Source of the DNA: Oceanococcus sp964629015
GTDB lineage: Bacteria; Pseudomonadota; Gammaproteobacteria; Nevskiales; Oceanococcaceae
Assembly: GCA_964629015.1 (NCBI GenBank)
Contig: CAZVMN010000011.1
Coordinates: 62,001-126,000, forward strand
Length of the DNA stretch: 64,000 bases
Direction: 5' to 3'
Part shown: piece after piece, positions 1-8,249 of the stretch
Layout of the letters: each line of letters starts with the position of its first letter
Position numbering within the stretch: the first letter of the stretch is position 1
Position numbers and translations under genes: made by a program
The notes under the pieces: generated by a model
Told to the model about the DNA's origin: nothing
What the model saw: the letters and a program-made list of their open reading frames with translations, nothing else
The model's database searches: none

Positions 1-1
1 T

Positions 2-136
2 GCGGGCGTGGCTCAGCGCATTCGTAATGAAGGCGACGCCGACTTGGTCTTCTTGGCCGTTTGTACGCCGCGATTCGTTGCATCGGCCTATGTTGATGTG
101 GATGATGCGGGGGCGCTGATCAAAGCGAACCCGTGA
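2..136 (+). CDS. C-terminal fragment of a probable cupin-domain protein
   Basis: An open frame enters from the left edge and ends at the TGA at 134-136. The 44 visible residues include LVFLAVCTPRF followed by AYVDVD. That resembles the last strands of small cupin proteins (mannose-6-phosphate-isomerase-like), where a similar FLAVCTPRF strand closes the barrel. The metal-binding half lies outside the window, so activity cannot be judged. It stops 7 bases before the dienelactone hydrolase start and is probably co-transcribed with it. The family call rests on a short C-terminal motif only. Confidence 0.45.
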   Translation, partial: AGVAQRIRNEGDADLVFLAVCTPRFVASAYVDVDDAGALIKANP

Positions 137-143
137 GCAAAAG

Positions 144-827
144 ATGACCAAACACACGACGACCCTGTCTCTGCCGGAGCGTGAGCTACAGCTCGAAATT
201 CACGCGCCGGCGACCGGCAAACCCGCGCCGGGTATTTTGTATCTGCACGAAATCTTCGGTTTGCTGGATGTGTATCGCAAAGATGCCGAGGAACTGGCTG
301 CACGTGGCTATCTGGTCTACCTGCCAGATATGTTCAGTGGTGGTGCGGCACGTTATTGCGTGCGTGCCATGGTCAGCGCAGCCGGGCGACGCAATGAAGC
401 CACGAGCGGTCCCAATCGCGAGGTCGGGGCGATTCTCGACGCGCTCAAGGCCGACCCGCGCTGCAATGGCAAGCTGGGGATGATCGGTATGTGTCTGACC
501 GGTGGTTTTGTGATTCAGTCCGCGATGCGCCCCGACATGCTGGCCCCGGTGGTCTACCACCATTCGCTGGGTATGGAGGGCGCGGGTGTGCCACGCGAAG
601 AGGAGGCGGGTCTGGACAGGATTCAGCGTTTACAGGGGCATTGGAGTCGGGTTGATCCGTTTTGTCCGGCGGCTCGGCGAGATCGCTTGATCCGCAAGCT
701 GGGCGACCGGGTCGACGCCCACATTTACAACATTCCCCACGGTTTTCGTTCCGGCAGCCGCATGAGCAAAGCGTCCAAACTGGCGTGGGAGCGCACCCTG
801 GGTTTCTTTGATCAACACCTGGCTTAG
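144..827 (+). CDS. Dienelactone hydrolase family protein
   Basis: A 227-residue cytoplasmic alpha/beta hydrolase of the dienelactone hydrolase family, which opens lactone or ester bonds using a cysteine nucleophile. The visible motifs match the family: HEIFGL near residue 35 (E36 is the usual activating glutamate), nucleophile C117 in IGMCLTGG, D171 in the DPFCP segment and H199 in IPHGF. Length is close to the usual 230-240. The stretch around residues 68-90 looks less conserved than typical members. There is no chlorocatechol or other aromatic-pathway neighbour, so the natural substrate is unknown. It follows a cupin gene closely and converges on the TetR gene. Confidence 0.85.
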   Translation: MTKHTTTLSLPERELQLEIHAPATGKPAPGILYLHEIFGLLDVYRKDAEELAARGYLVYLPDMFSGGAARYCVRAMVSAAGRRNEATSGPNREVGAILDALKADPRCNGKLGMIGMCLTGGFVIQSAMRPDMLAPVVYHHSLGMEGAGVPREEEAGLDRIQRLQGHWSRVDPFCPAARRDRLIRKLGDRVDAHIYNIPHGFRSGSRMSKASKLAWERTLGFFDQHLA

Positions 828-830
828 AGG

Positions 831-1433
831 TCAGGCCGGCATTTGCGAGGCGACATAGGCTTCCGCCATGGCAACCAATCCATCGATCAGGGCATCATCG
901 TTGATGTGAGCCGGTGGGTATTCAGTGTGACGGACCAGGTTGAATGCGCAGGCGTTGAGCAGGATGTAGCTGACTTTTGGAAAATCACGAATCCGTGCGA
1001 AATCCGGATTGTGACTCAGATACTGCATGGCCAGCTCTGTCAGCGGGCGTTCGATTTCGCGGGTCAACTCGAGCCCTCGACGCATAAGATGTCGAACCAA
1101 GGTGGACCAGCGTCCGCCATCACGCGTCAGGGCGGTGTGGTACAGCGCGGCAATGCTGCGCACGGCTGAGCCTATGTCCTCTCGAACAATCTGCGGCGTG
1201 GCCTGCCGCAAATCTCGAATCAGTTCGCTGACGAAGCGATTTTCCAGCGCTTCGACAATCTCGTGTTTGTCCGCGTAATAGTGGTAGAGCGTGCCGACAC
1301 TGATCCCTGCATGGTCGGCAATACGCCTTGTCGTGACGCCATCTAGCCCATGTTCACCAAGACATGCCAGTGCGGCATCCTCAATCTCACGCACGCGTTG
1401 TAGTGCACGCTGCTGCTGTGGTGTTTTGCGCAT
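831..1433 (-). CDS. TetR/AcrR family transcriptional regulator
   Basis: A TetR-type repressor of 200 residues from the ATG at 1433; a TTG eight codons upstream would lie inside the palindrome, so the ATG is preferred. The N-terminal helix-turn-helix shows the family pattern: IEDAALACLGEHGLDGVTTR, then IADHAGISVGTLYHYYADK and the KHEIVEAL helix. The C-terminal ligand domain is not recognisable to a specific inducer. It is transcribed divergently from the MpaB-type oxygenase gene, with an inverted repeat between them that probably is its operator. Control of its own gene and the oxygenase is the likely role (inference). Confidence 0.9.
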   Translation of the reverse strand: MRKTPQQQRALQRVREIEDAALACLGEHGLDGVTTRRIADHAGISVGTLYHYYADKHEIVEALENRFVSELIRDLRQATPQIVREDIGSAVRSIAALYHTALTRDGGRWSTLVRHLMRRGLELTREIERPLTELAMQYLSHNPDFARIRDFPKVSYILLNACAFNLVRHTEYPPAHINDDALIDGLVAMAEAYVASQMPA

Positions 1434-1436
1434 AGA

Positions 1437-1467
1437 AATCGAATTGTAATCGAACAATTATTCGATT
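1437..1467. promoter_or_regulatory. Candidate TetR operator (inverted repeat)
   Basis: ATTGT (1443-1447), six bases, then ACAAT (1454-1458) form a perfect inverted repeat. It is framed by AATCGA (1437-1442) and TCGATT (1462-1467), and a further AATCGA copy fills the spacer at 1448-1453. It lies in the 65-bp gap between the divergent TetR and oxygenase genes, just upstream of the regulator ATG. Position and symmetry suggest the TetR binding site; binding is inferred. Confidence 0.55.
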
Positions 1468-1498
1468 TAGTGTAAGACAAACACGATACGAGTGCGCT

Positions 1499-2761
1499 AT
1501 GAACACCATCACACCCCCAGCTTCCCCTTTCCCGCGGCGGCACTGTGCGGACCCGCAGGCCTGGACGGCCATGATCCGTCCACTGCGTTTGTTCAATCCA
1601 CGCCGCAGCTTCCCGGATCGGGCGCTCTGTGATGCCTATGGACATGGCCTCATGCGTGGTGATGAGCCAATGGATCGTTTGCTCGACTGGATGAACGAAG
1701 GTGGGCTGGCCACAACCCGTCCGCTTTTCGTGCAGGCCCTGGAGCACGGCATAGATAGCTTGAGCAACCCTCCACAGCCGCTGCGTGCATTCTTTACCGT
1801 GATTGATCGGCAGCCGACGTGGTTGGACGAGCGACGCATGCAGCGTGGCGCCGAGGCCTACGCGATGATGGGGGGCGACGTGTTCTTCAGCGCGCGTGAT
1901 TTCATACTCATGGGCGGTTATCTGTCGTCCTCGATCAACGAGGTGCTGTACCGCGCCGGCGGCCTGAAGATGGGCGCCAATCGGCGAATTGCGGAAACCA
2001 CGGACTGGTATCTGAAGTCGATGACACCGGGTGCAATGTCGCGCTTCGGGGACGGCTTCAAAGCGACGGTCCATGTGCGCTTTGTGCATGCCCTGATCCG
2101 CCGGCGCATTCAGGCGCAATCGGACTGGGCCAGCGAGGTGCACGGTTTGCCCTGCAATCAGACCGATATGGTGGCGACCTACCTGGGCGGTTCCTGGGGT
2201 GCGATTCTGGGTGCATTGCTGCTAGGTCGTTTGAGCGTGAGCTATGCGGATGTGTGCGACATGCTGCATCTTTTCCGTTACAACCACTGGCTGATGGGGG
2301 TTGAGGATGACTTCCTCAGCGATGACCCGCGCGAGATGGCCCATCGCTTGGCCAATCTGGTGTGGACGCAACCAGGGCCCAGTGACGTCTGTCGACAGAT
2401 GGCTGAAGCGCTGGCGCAGCAACCTATGGAGATTGATTTTGCAAGCTTCACGGCATGGCGACGACGTTGGAGACGGCATACCCATTTGAGTCGTAATCGT
2501 TATTTTCTGGGGCGTCAGGGCATGCAGCGTCTGGGCTTGTCGCCGTCAGTTTTGCCCTGGTATCCCATGTTGACCAGTGGGCCCAAGGCGGCATATTGGC
2601 TGGTTCAGCGCTTTCTACGCCGGTCTCAGGCGCGTGGAGCTCTCGTGCGCCGGGGGCGGGCCGAGCAGGAGCGTTTGCTCGATGAGGTGTATGGCGATCA
2701 GGCGCGGCACATCTCGCCGCAAAATGCCGGTCACGCGCTCGGGCGGCAATCCGCGAGTTAG
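1499..2761 (+). CDS. Oxygenase MpaB/DUF2236 family protein (latex-clearing-protein-like)
   Basis: A 420-residue protein of the DUF2236 'oxygenase MpaB' family, which includes the heme b latex-clearing protein Lcp and fungal MpaB. Visible family features are the RFVHALIRRRI helix near residue 194, whose H197 aligns with the proximal heme histidine region of Lcp; the preceding FGDGFKATVHVR; and the LFRYNHWLMGVEDDFL segment near residue 258. No signal peptide or membrane anchor is evident. It is divergent from a TetR regulator, so expression is probably inducible. The family oxidises hydrophobic substrates such as polyisoprene or prenyl chains, but the substrate here cannot be read from sequence. 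Confidence 0.8.
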   Translation: MNTITPPASPFPRRHCADPQAWTAMIRPLRLFNPRRSFPDRALCDAYGHGLMRGDEPMDRLLDWMNEGGLATTRPLFVQALEHGIDSLSNPPQPLRAFFTVIDRQPTWLDERRMQRGAEAYAMMGGDVFFSARDFILMGGYLSSSINEVLYRAGGLKMGANRRIAETTDWYLKSMTPGAMSRFGDGFKATVHVRFVHALIRRRIQAQSDWASEVHGLPCNQTDMVATYLGGSWGAILGALLLGRLSVSYADVCDMLHLFRYNHWLMGVEDDFLSDDPREMAHRLANLVWTQPGPSDVCRQMAEALAQQPMEIDFASFTAWRRRWRRHTHLSRNRYFLGRQGMQRLGLSPSVLPWYPMLTSGPKAAYWLVQRFLRRSQARGALVRRGRAEQERLLDEVYGDQARHISPQNAGHALGRQSAS

Positions 2762-2819
2762 GGGCGCGCTGTGGTGGCGCGGTATGCTGAGGTCTGGGTC
2801 TCGGTTCAGGGAATTCAGC

Positions 2820-3332
2820 ATGCCAGCACGTGCGCTGCAGGCAGATATCACCACGTTGCATGTGGACGCTATCGTCAATGCGGCCAACACCAGTTTGTTG
2901 GGCGGTGGCGGCGTCGATGGCGCGATCCACAGGGCTGCAGGGCCTGAGTTGCTCGCCGCATGCCGCCCTTTGGGGGGATGCGATGTGGGACAAGCCAAGA
3001 TCACCTCAGGTTATGGTCTGCCTGCGCGCTATGTGATTCACACGGTAGGCCCGGTTTGGCATGGTGGTGATCATGGAGAGCCGGCGTTGCTGGCGTCTTG
3101 TTATCGCGAGTGCTTGAACTTGGCCTATGGCCACGACCTACGCAGTATCGCGTTTCCATCAATCAGCACGGGCGTGTTTGGTTATCCCAAGGACTTGGCG
3201 GCGCGCATTGCGGTAGCAACAGTCGGCGATACTCTTGAGGCGACGGCTAGGCCGCTGTCGGTCACATTCTGTTGCTTCTCTTCGCAGGATTTGGGGATTT
3301 ATCAGGATGTGCTCAAGGAGCGAGGGATATGA
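2820..3332 (+). CDS. Macrodomain protein (O-acetyl-ADP-ribose deacetylase-like)
   Basis: A 170-residue single macrodomain. The start chosen is the ATG at 2820, because the protein from MPARALQADIT aligns with the family N-terminus; longer in-frame extensions run back into the previous gene. Signature residues are NAANTSLLGGGGVDGAIHRA (residues 20-39), the ADP-ribose-binding loop with the asparagine pair typical of YmdB/MacroD hydrolases, and SISTGVFGYP, the second phosphate-binding loop. It probably removes ADP-ribose-linked acetyl or aspartate/glutamate modifications in the cytoplasm. Its stop overlaps the next start (ATGA), so the two products are translationally coupled. Confidence 0.93.
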   Translation: MPARALQADITTLHVDAIVNAANTSLLGGGGVDGAIHRAAGPELLAACRPLGGCDVGQAKITSGYGLPARYVIHTVGPVWHGGDHGEPALLASCYRECLNLAYGHDLRSIAFPSISTGVFGYPKDLAARIAVATVGDTLEATARPLSVTFCCFSSQDLGIYQDVLKERGI

Positions 3333-3793
3333 CGACGCAGATCGAGGGCAGTTACAACTTCCGCCGCATCTCCGATCGACTCACGAGTTCCGGCGTGCTC
3401 GGCGAGGAGCGCTTGGCGGCGCTTGCGGAGCAGGGCTTTACTGCCGTGATCAATCTGCTGCCAGACAGTAGCCAGCAGGCAGTGCCCTCGGAGGCGGAGC
3501 TGGTTGGCGCTCAGGGATTGTCGTACATACACATCCCGGTCGATTTTGTGCGTCCCTCAGTAGAGGACTATCGGGCCTTCTGTTCGCATATGGATCGCCT
3601 CTCGCAAGCCAAATTGCATATGCACTGTGCTGCCAACTACCGCGTCAGTGCGTTCTACGCCTGCTATGCACTGCAGAGCGGATTTTGGGATGCCGATCAG
3701 GCCATGAACTTCGTTCACGATGTGTGGCAGCCTGCGGATTATCCGGGCTGGCCGGAATGGTTTGAGGCCGTAGGGTTCAGGGGGGCGAGATGA
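3329..3793 (+). CDS. Protein-tyrosine-phosphatase-like protein with altered P-loop
   Basis: A 154-residue cytosolic protein related to the bacterial phosphatase/DUF442-type families. The N-terminal part (SYNFRRISDRLTSSGVL, then GFTAVINLLPD) matches the strand pattern of these small dual-specificity-like phosphatases. The expected active site appears as HCAANYRVSAF (H99-C100 to R105). The spacing is C-x4-R rather than the canonical C-x5-R, so either the family uses a shortened loop or it is not a normal phosphatase. The gene begins within the stop of the macrodomain gene (ATGA) and its own stop overlaps the DM13 start, giving three tightly coupled genes. Confidence 0.7.
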   Translation: MTTQIEGSYNFRRISDRLTSSGVLGEERLAALAEQGFTAVINLLPDSSQQAVPSEAELVGAQGLSYIHIPVDFVRPSVEDYRAFCSHMDRLSQAKLHMHCAANYRVSAFYACYALQSGFWDADQAMNFVHDVWQPADYPGWPEWFEAVGFRGAR

Positions 3794-4257
3794 GAATTCT
3801 GTGGGTTTTGATCACGCATGGCTTGATGCTGGCATGTGGGTTTGCTGCCGGCATATACGCCTTGCCGATACTGACCGCGCCACAAGCGCCATCCGCCGAA
3901 CTTATGCAGGCCCACAGTCGTGGTGCCGTGTATGCGGGGGTTTTTCGCCGCGAACTCATGGGCAGTGATGTGTTGCATTGGGGCGAGGGCAAAGTGACCC
4001 TCGCACCGGACAGCATTGCCCTGGAGGGGCGCTTGGCGCCTGGGCCGGATTACAAGTTGTATCTGAGCCCGGTGTTTGTCGAAAGCGCTTCTGCGTTTGA
4101 GTTGGTGAAAGAACGTGCGGTCAGGGTGGGGGATGTTGCCACCTTCAACAATTTTCTGGTCGAGGTGCCGGATAGCATCGATATCGACGACTACACCACG
4201 GTGGTGATCTGGTGTGAAGCTTTCGGCCGATTTATCAGTGCCGCGCGATACCGCTGA
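3790..4257 (+). CDS. DM13 domain protein, membrane-anchored
   Basis: A 155-residue protein with an N-terminal hydrophobic segment (about residues 3-27) that serves as signal or anchor, followed by a DM13 domain. Family hallmarks are VLHWGEGKVTL near residue 61, GPDYKLYLSP near 85 and the C-terminal VVIWCEAFGRFISAARY with the conserved cysteine C142. DM13 domains are related to DOMON domains and have been proposed to act in redox or electron transfer at the cell surface. It is the last of three genes joined by ATGA overlaps (macrodomain, phosphatase-like, DM13). The functional link between them is not known to me. Confidence 0.82.
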   Translation: MRILWVLITHGLMLACGFAAGIYALPILTAPQAPSAELMQAHSRGAVYAGVFRRELMGSDVLHWGEGKVTLAPDSIALEGRLAPGPDYKLYLSPVFVESASAFELVKERAVRVGDVATFNNFLVEVPDSIDIDDYTTVVIWCEAFGRFISAARYR

Positions 4258-4301
4258 CGCCGCGTTAGGGCGTTGTTAAATACACTTGGGATTTGATCCG
4301 C

Positions 4302-4775
4302 ATGAATTCTTCCGACAAACGATACACGGCGCAATGTGGCTGCGGTCATGTGCGCTATAGCGTCAGTGAGGCGCCACTGCTGCGTGCACATTGTCATTGC
4401 ACGATCTGCCAGGAATTTAATCGCGCGGCATACGGCGACATCGCCCTGTATCGGGCGCGCGATGTCATTCTGCCGGCCGAGGGCACGGTTACGTTCAAAG
4501 CGTGGCGGCCACCTCCGGCGGTGCAACGCGGTCGCTGCGCGGCCTGCGATCAACCTGCTGTTGAGGTGCTGAGCATGCCGTTGTTGCCGAAAATGATCAT
4601 CGTGCCGGCCCAGACCCTGTCCGAAACGGTGGAGCTTCCGCCACCGAGTCTGCACGTTTTCTACCACAGCCGCGTTGCCGACATTGATGATGATGTGCCG
4701 AAGTACAGCGGCTACTGGGGCAGTCAGCTGGCATTTGGGCGCCACCTGATCAAGGGCATGATGGCACGACCATGA
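4302..4775 (+). CDS. GFA-family zinc protein (CENP-V/GFA domain)
   Basis: A 157-residue protein of the glutathione-dependent formaldehyde-activating enzyme (GFA/CENP-V) family. The zinc ligands are visible: C12 and C14 (CGCGHVRYSV), C31, C33 and C36 (CHCTIC), and C79 and C82 (CAAC), the classic seven-cysteine two-zinc pattern. The ATG at 4302 is preferred to the in-frame TTG nine bases upstream. The enzymatic role of GFA proteins is disputed and many members have no proven substrate. Its stop overlaps the methionine aminopeptidase start (ATGA). Confidence 0.88.
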   Translation: MNSSDKRYTAQCGCGHVRYSVSEAPLLRAHCHCTICQEFNRAAYGDIALYRARDVILPAEGTVTFKAWRPPPAVQRGRCAACDQPAVEVLSMPLLPKMIIVPAQTLSETVELPPPSLHVFYHSRVADIDDDVPKYSGYWGSQLAFGRHLIKGMMARP

Positions 4776-5518
4776 CAATACAAAACCAAACCGATCTGGA
4801 CGGTATTCTGCGGACCGGGCGGATTGTTTCCAGCGTACTCAAGCGCATGCTTGAGCACATTGAGCCGGGTATGACTACAGCCGAACTGGACGACTTTGGT
4901 CGCGAGCTGCTGGAGCAACAGGGCGCACAGTCCGCGCCGCAAGCAATGTACGATTTTCCCGGTGCCACCTGCATCAGTATCAATGAACAGGCTGCACACG
5001 GCATCCCCGGTGAGCGGGTGATTCAGCCCAATGATGTGGTCAACGTGGACGTGTCTGCGGTCTTTGATGGCTACTATGCCGACACTGGCGGGACCACGGT
5101 GGTGCCGCCCGGGTCGGCGTTGAAACGACGTCTGTGTCATGCCACCCAAAGCGCGCTGGCGGCAGCGCTCAACGAAGTGCGCGACGGCGTTCCTATTAAC
5201 CGCATCGGTCGTGCTGTGCAGAAGGTTGCCCGTCAGCACAACTTTCGCATCATCCGCAATCTGGCCGGCCATGGGGTCGGGCGGTCTTTGCATGAAGAGC
5301 CCGAGAGCATTGCGGGTTTTTATGACCCGCGTGATCTGCGTATTTTGCGAGAAGGGCAAGTGCTGGCGATCGAACCGTTTCTGTCGATGCGCAGCACCTG
5401 GGTCGAAGAAAGTGAGGACGGTTGGACGTTGGTCGGAGAGCCCGGCAACCTATCCGCCCAATTCGAACATACCGTGATCGTAACGCGCGGTAAGCCGATC
5501 ATAGCGACACGGCATTAG
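4772..5518 (+). CDS. map: Type I methionine aminopeptidase
   Basis: A 248-residue type I methionine aminopeptidase that removes the initiator methionine from nascent proteins in the cytosol. All five metal ligands are in place: D93 (VNVDVSA), D104 (YYADTGG), H167 (GHGVG), E201 (AIEPF) and E232 (QFEHT). The substrate-binding histidines H76 and H174 are also present. Length is near the usual 250-265. The essential map copy in proteobacteria is generally next to rpsB-tsf; this copy is coupled to a GFA-family gene, so it may be a second, accessory map. A strong hairpin terminator follows at 5582. Confidence 0.93.
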   Translation: MTIQNQTDLDGILRTGRIVSSVLKRMLEHIEPGMTTAELDDFGRELLEQQGAQSAPQAMYDFPGATCISINEQAAHGIPGERVIQPNDVVNVDVSAVFDGYYADTGGTTVVPPGSALKRRLCHATQSALAAALNEVRDGVPINRIGRAVQKVARQHNFRIIRNLAGHGVGRSLHEEPESIAGFYDPRDLRILREGQVLAIEPFLSMRSTWVEESEDGWTLVGEPGNLSAQFEHTVIVTRGKPIIATRH

Positions 5519-5581
5519 ACAATAGGGTCGTCGCTAAAAACGCTCTGCGGAGTGAATTGAAGCTATGGCCTTGCCCCACAG

Positions 5582-5605
5582 AAAAGCCCGGCGAACCGGG
5601 CTTTT
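5582..5605. terminator. Bidirectional rho-independent terminator
   Basis: AAAAGCCCGG (5582-5591), a CGAA loop, and CCGGGCTTTT (5596-5605), with T runs on both strands. It sits in the 107-bp gap between the convergent map and acyl-CoA dehydrogenase genes and can stop transcription from either side. Confidence 0.92.
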
Positions 5606-5625
5606 TGATGCGGGGTTATTAGGCG

Positions 5626-6786
5626 TCAGGCCGCGTTGGCCAGTTTGCCCTCAGCTTTGCGTTGCGCCTTATCCAGCGCGGCCAGGCGACGCAGGTGATG
5701 GGTGCGATCACCGAACAGGCTGCCAAATGCGGTCAGTCGACGGAAATAGTGACCGATATCCAGCTCTTCCGTGACCCCGATGCCACCGTGCAGTTGTACG
5801 GCCTGCTGCGCCACGTATTTGCTGGCTTTGTGCAGGTAGGCCTTGCACGCCGCGACAGCTTTCTGACGGGTCACGCGGTCGCTGTCGGACAAGCGCAGCA
5901 TCAGCATCAGAATCATCGACTGGCTCTGCTGGACTTCGATGAACATATCGACCATGCGGTGCTGCAGCACCTGGAAGGCGCCCAGCGGCATGCCAAACTG
6001 CTTGCGGGTTTTGCTGTATTCCGCGGTTTTGGTCAGCAATGCCTGCATGGCGCCGTAAGCATCGGCGCAGGTGTAAGCCGTGGCCAAGTCGATGACGTCT
6101 TCGACAACCTCCGCGGCTTCACCACCCAGGCGTTGTGCGCTGACGTTGGTCAGGGTCAGTTCGCCGGCAACGCCACCACCGAGGACTTTGTTGGCGGTGA
6201 GTTCTACGCCGCTGGCATTGGCGTCGATCAGGAACACGCCCAAACCGTTGGCCGCGTCGGTGTCGCCCTGGGTGCGTGCCACGACCAGGAACTGGGAGGC
6301 ATTGGGCGCGTTCAGAACCATGGACTTGTGCCCATTCAGGGTCCAATTGTCACCATCCTGACGCGCACTGGTTTCACACCACAGCGGTTGATAGCGACCC
6401 GCCAGTTCGGCGTGGGCCAGGCTGATCTGGCGCGAGCCATCCATCAGGCCCGGCAGTAGCGCGGCTTTCTGTGCCTCATCGCCGAGCTTCGCAATGGTTT
6501 GGCCGGCCAGCACCACATTGGCCATGTACGGTTCCACACACAGCCCGCGGCCCATCTCCTCAGCCAGCAGCAGCAATTCGATGTGACCGTAACCCAGGCC
6601 GCCATCGCTGTCAGAAAAGGGCAAACCTTGCCATTGCAGTTCGCCCATCTGAGCCCAGGTGTCGGCACTGTAACCCTGATCGGTTTCGATGATCTTGCGG
6701 TAGTCCTCGAAGCCGTAGGCATCCTGCAAAAAACGCTGAAAGCTGTCTTTGAGCAGGGTTTGTTCTTCGGTAAAGGAAAAGTCCAT
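5626..6786 (-). CDS. Acyl-CoA dehydrogenase, small-subunit type (PimD/FadE28-like)
   Basis: A 386-residue flavin acyl-CoA dehydrogenase with the normal three-part fold: N-terminal helices (MDFSFTEEQTLLKDSF), middle beta domain, and C-terminal helices containing RKQFGMPLGAFQVLQHRM and the LHGGIGVTEELDIGHYFRR segment. Sequence style matches the shorter partner in heteromeric dehydrogenases, such as PimC/PimD or the steroid side-chain FadE28/FadE29 pair. It follows the gene for a second dehydrogenase by only 11 bases, which supports a heterotetramer. The likely reaction is alpha,beta-dehydrogenation of a bulky or dicarboxylic acyl-CoA; the exact substrate is unknown. Confidence 0.88.
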   Translation of the reverse strand: MDFSFTEEQTLLKDSFQRFLQDAYGFEDYRKIIETDQGYSADTWAQMGELQWQGLPFSDSDGGLGYGHIELLLLAEEMGRGLCVEPYMANVVLAGQTIAKLGDEAQKAALLPGLMDGSRQISLAHAELAGRYQPLWCETSARQDGDNWTLNGHKSMVLNAPNASQFLVVARTQGDTDAANGLGVFLIDANASGVELTANKVLGGGVAGELTLTNVSAQRLGGEAAEVVEDVIDLATAYTCADAYGAMQALLTKTAEYSKTRKQFGMPLGAFQVLQHRMVDMFIEVQQSQSMILMLMLRLSDSDRVTRQKAVAACKAYLHKASKYVAQQAVQLHGGIGVTEELDIGHYFRRLTAFGSLFGDRTHHLRRLAALDKAQRKAEGKLANAA

Positions 6787-6797
6787 GTGTCTGCTCC

Positions 6798-7940
6798 TTA
6801 CAGGCCCAGGGCGAATTTCGCCAGGACGTTCTTCTGGATTTCGTTGGTACCGCCATAGATGGTCGATGCACGGCCAATGTTGTACGCCGCAGTGGCTTGG
6901 GCATAGGCGGCTTCACCAATCGCATCGGCCTGCCACGGCAGGCTGGCGTAGGCACCCATTTCGACCTTGTATTCAGCCAGGGCTTGCTGCAATTCCGTGC
7001 CTTTGATCTTGAGGCCGGAGCTTTCAGGGCCAGGTGGTTTGCCGCTTTCTGCTCGTTCCAGCGCACGCAGATTGGTGAATTCCAGGGCCAGAAGATCGAC
7101 CTCCAGCGCGGCGATGTCTTCGTCCACCTTGGGGTCATTGCTCAGATTGGGGTCGGCATCGCGCAGATCTTTGAGTTCGGCAATCTGCGCCTGACACAGC
7201 GGCACGCCAGCAATGGTGGTGCGTTCATGGCCGAGCAGGAATTTGGCGATGGTCCAGCCTTTGCCTTCCTCGCCCACCAGATTTTTGGCGGGTACGCGGA
7301 CATCTTTGAAAAACACCTCATTGAGGTGGTGGGCACCGTCGATACTGCGAATTTCTCGCACTTCGATGCCCGGTGATTTCATGTCGATCAACAGGAAGGA
7401 GATGCCTTCCTGCTTGCGTCCACTGGCATCGGTGCGCACCAGGCAGAAGATCCAGTCGGCAATGTGTGCGCTGGTGGTCCAGATTTTCTGACCGTTGACG
7501 ATGTACTCATCGCCCTCACGCTCGGCGCGGGTTTTCAGCGACGCCAGATCCGAGCCAGAGCCCGGTTCCGAGTAGCCCTGGCACCACAGGCGTGTGGCAT
7601 TGACGATGTGCGGCAGATGCTCCGCTTTTTGCTCGTCATTGCCGAACGCCATGATCACCGGGCCGCACATGCTGACACCGAAAGGGTTAACCCCCGGAAC
7701 ATTGGCCAGTGCGCATTCGGTATCCCAGATGTAGCGTTGGGTCGCGGTCCAACCGGTGCCGCCGTATTGTTTCGGCCAGCCGGTTGCCAGCCAGCCTTTG
7801 CTCGCCAGGGTTTGCTCCCAGGCCAGCGTTTGCTCGCGTGAATGTGTAAGAGAAGGCGGGAAGTCCGGTTTGTTGGCGCGCAGCCATTCGCGGACTTCCT
7901 GCTGAAATGCTTTTTCTTCGGCGCTGAATTCCAGATTCAT
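6798..7940 (-). CDS. Acyl-CoA dehydrogenase, large-subunit type (PimC/FadE29-like)
   Basis: A 380-residue acyl-CoA dehydrogenase and first gene of the two-gene minus-strand unit. It has the family FAD-contacting motif WCQGYSEPGSGSDLASL and IWTTSAHIADW, and a C-terminus with ASTIYGGTNEIQKNVLAK, where ADP-ribose of FAD is usually bound. The GWLATGWPKQYGGTGW segment is typical of the large partner in PimC/FadE29-like heteromers. Together with the downstream small subunit it probably forms one enzyme oxidising branched, cyclic or dicarboxylic acyl-CoA esters. No beta-oxidation partners are adjacent. The upstream 309 bases are AT-rich and probably hold its promoter. Confidence 0.88.
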   Translation of the reverse strand: MNLEFSAEEKAFQQEVREWLRANKPDFPPSLTHSREQTLAWEQTLASKGWLATGWPKQYGGTGWTATQRYIWDTECALANVPGVNPFGVSMCGPVIMAFGNDEQKAEHLPHIVNATRLWCQGYSEPGSGSDLASLKTRAEREGDEYIVNGQKIWTTSAHIADWIFCLVRTDASGRKQEGISFLLIDMKSPGIEVREIRSIDGAHHLNEVFFKDVRVPAKNLVGEEGKGWTIAKFLLGHERTTIAGVPLCQAQIAELKDLRDADPNLSNDPKVDEDIAALEVDLLALEFTNLRALERAESGKPPGPESSGLKIKGTELQQALAEYKVEMGAYASLPWQADAIGEAAYAQATAAYNIGRASTIYGGTNEIQKNVLAKFALGL

Positions 7941-8249
7941 GGGCCGGACTCCTGCTGGTTATGACGCGGTGAATGAAGCCCGCGATGTTATCGACTGGTA
8001 ACATAGGCCGCAAGCATGGTGGTGGCAGACGAGGTGGATTGAGTCGGCTGGCCGTGTCAGCGTGTCCGGGGGAGGCTTGTCAGGCGACAAAATGATCGCT
8101 CTGAAGCGGGCTATAAATATCTTTATTAAATCAATAAAAACAAAGTGATAAGAAACATATTTCATGTCATTGCGTGTTTATTCGCGTGTGTTCGGCTGCG
8201 CTTGAATCGCACGCTACAATGCGCGCCTGTGTGTGTGCGAGAGAGAGTC
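7941..8249. other. Divergent intergenic region with promoter candidates
   Basis: 309 bases between the divergent acyl-CoA dehydrogenase and penicillin-acylase genes. The centre (8110-8160) is markedly AT-rich and contains TTTATT-AAATC-AATAAA (8122-8138), an inverted repeat that could be an operator. A good -10-like TACAAT lies at 8215-8220, 30 bases before the acylase ATG, but without a convincing -35. No small gene or structured RNA was recognised. Confidence 0.45.

Noticed and set aside
1343..2143. 266-codon minus-strand frame over the TetR-MpaB junction
   Set aside because: Overlaps both supported genes and the operator; no motif.
4191..4778. 195-codon minus-strand open frame opposite the GFA-family gene
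   Set aside because: Entirely overlaps two well-supported plus-strand genes, and its protein has no recognisable motif.
5582..5605. Possible riboswitch or leader hairpin between map and the dehydrogenase genes
   Set aside because: Short stem with T runs on both sides in a convergent gap: a terminator.
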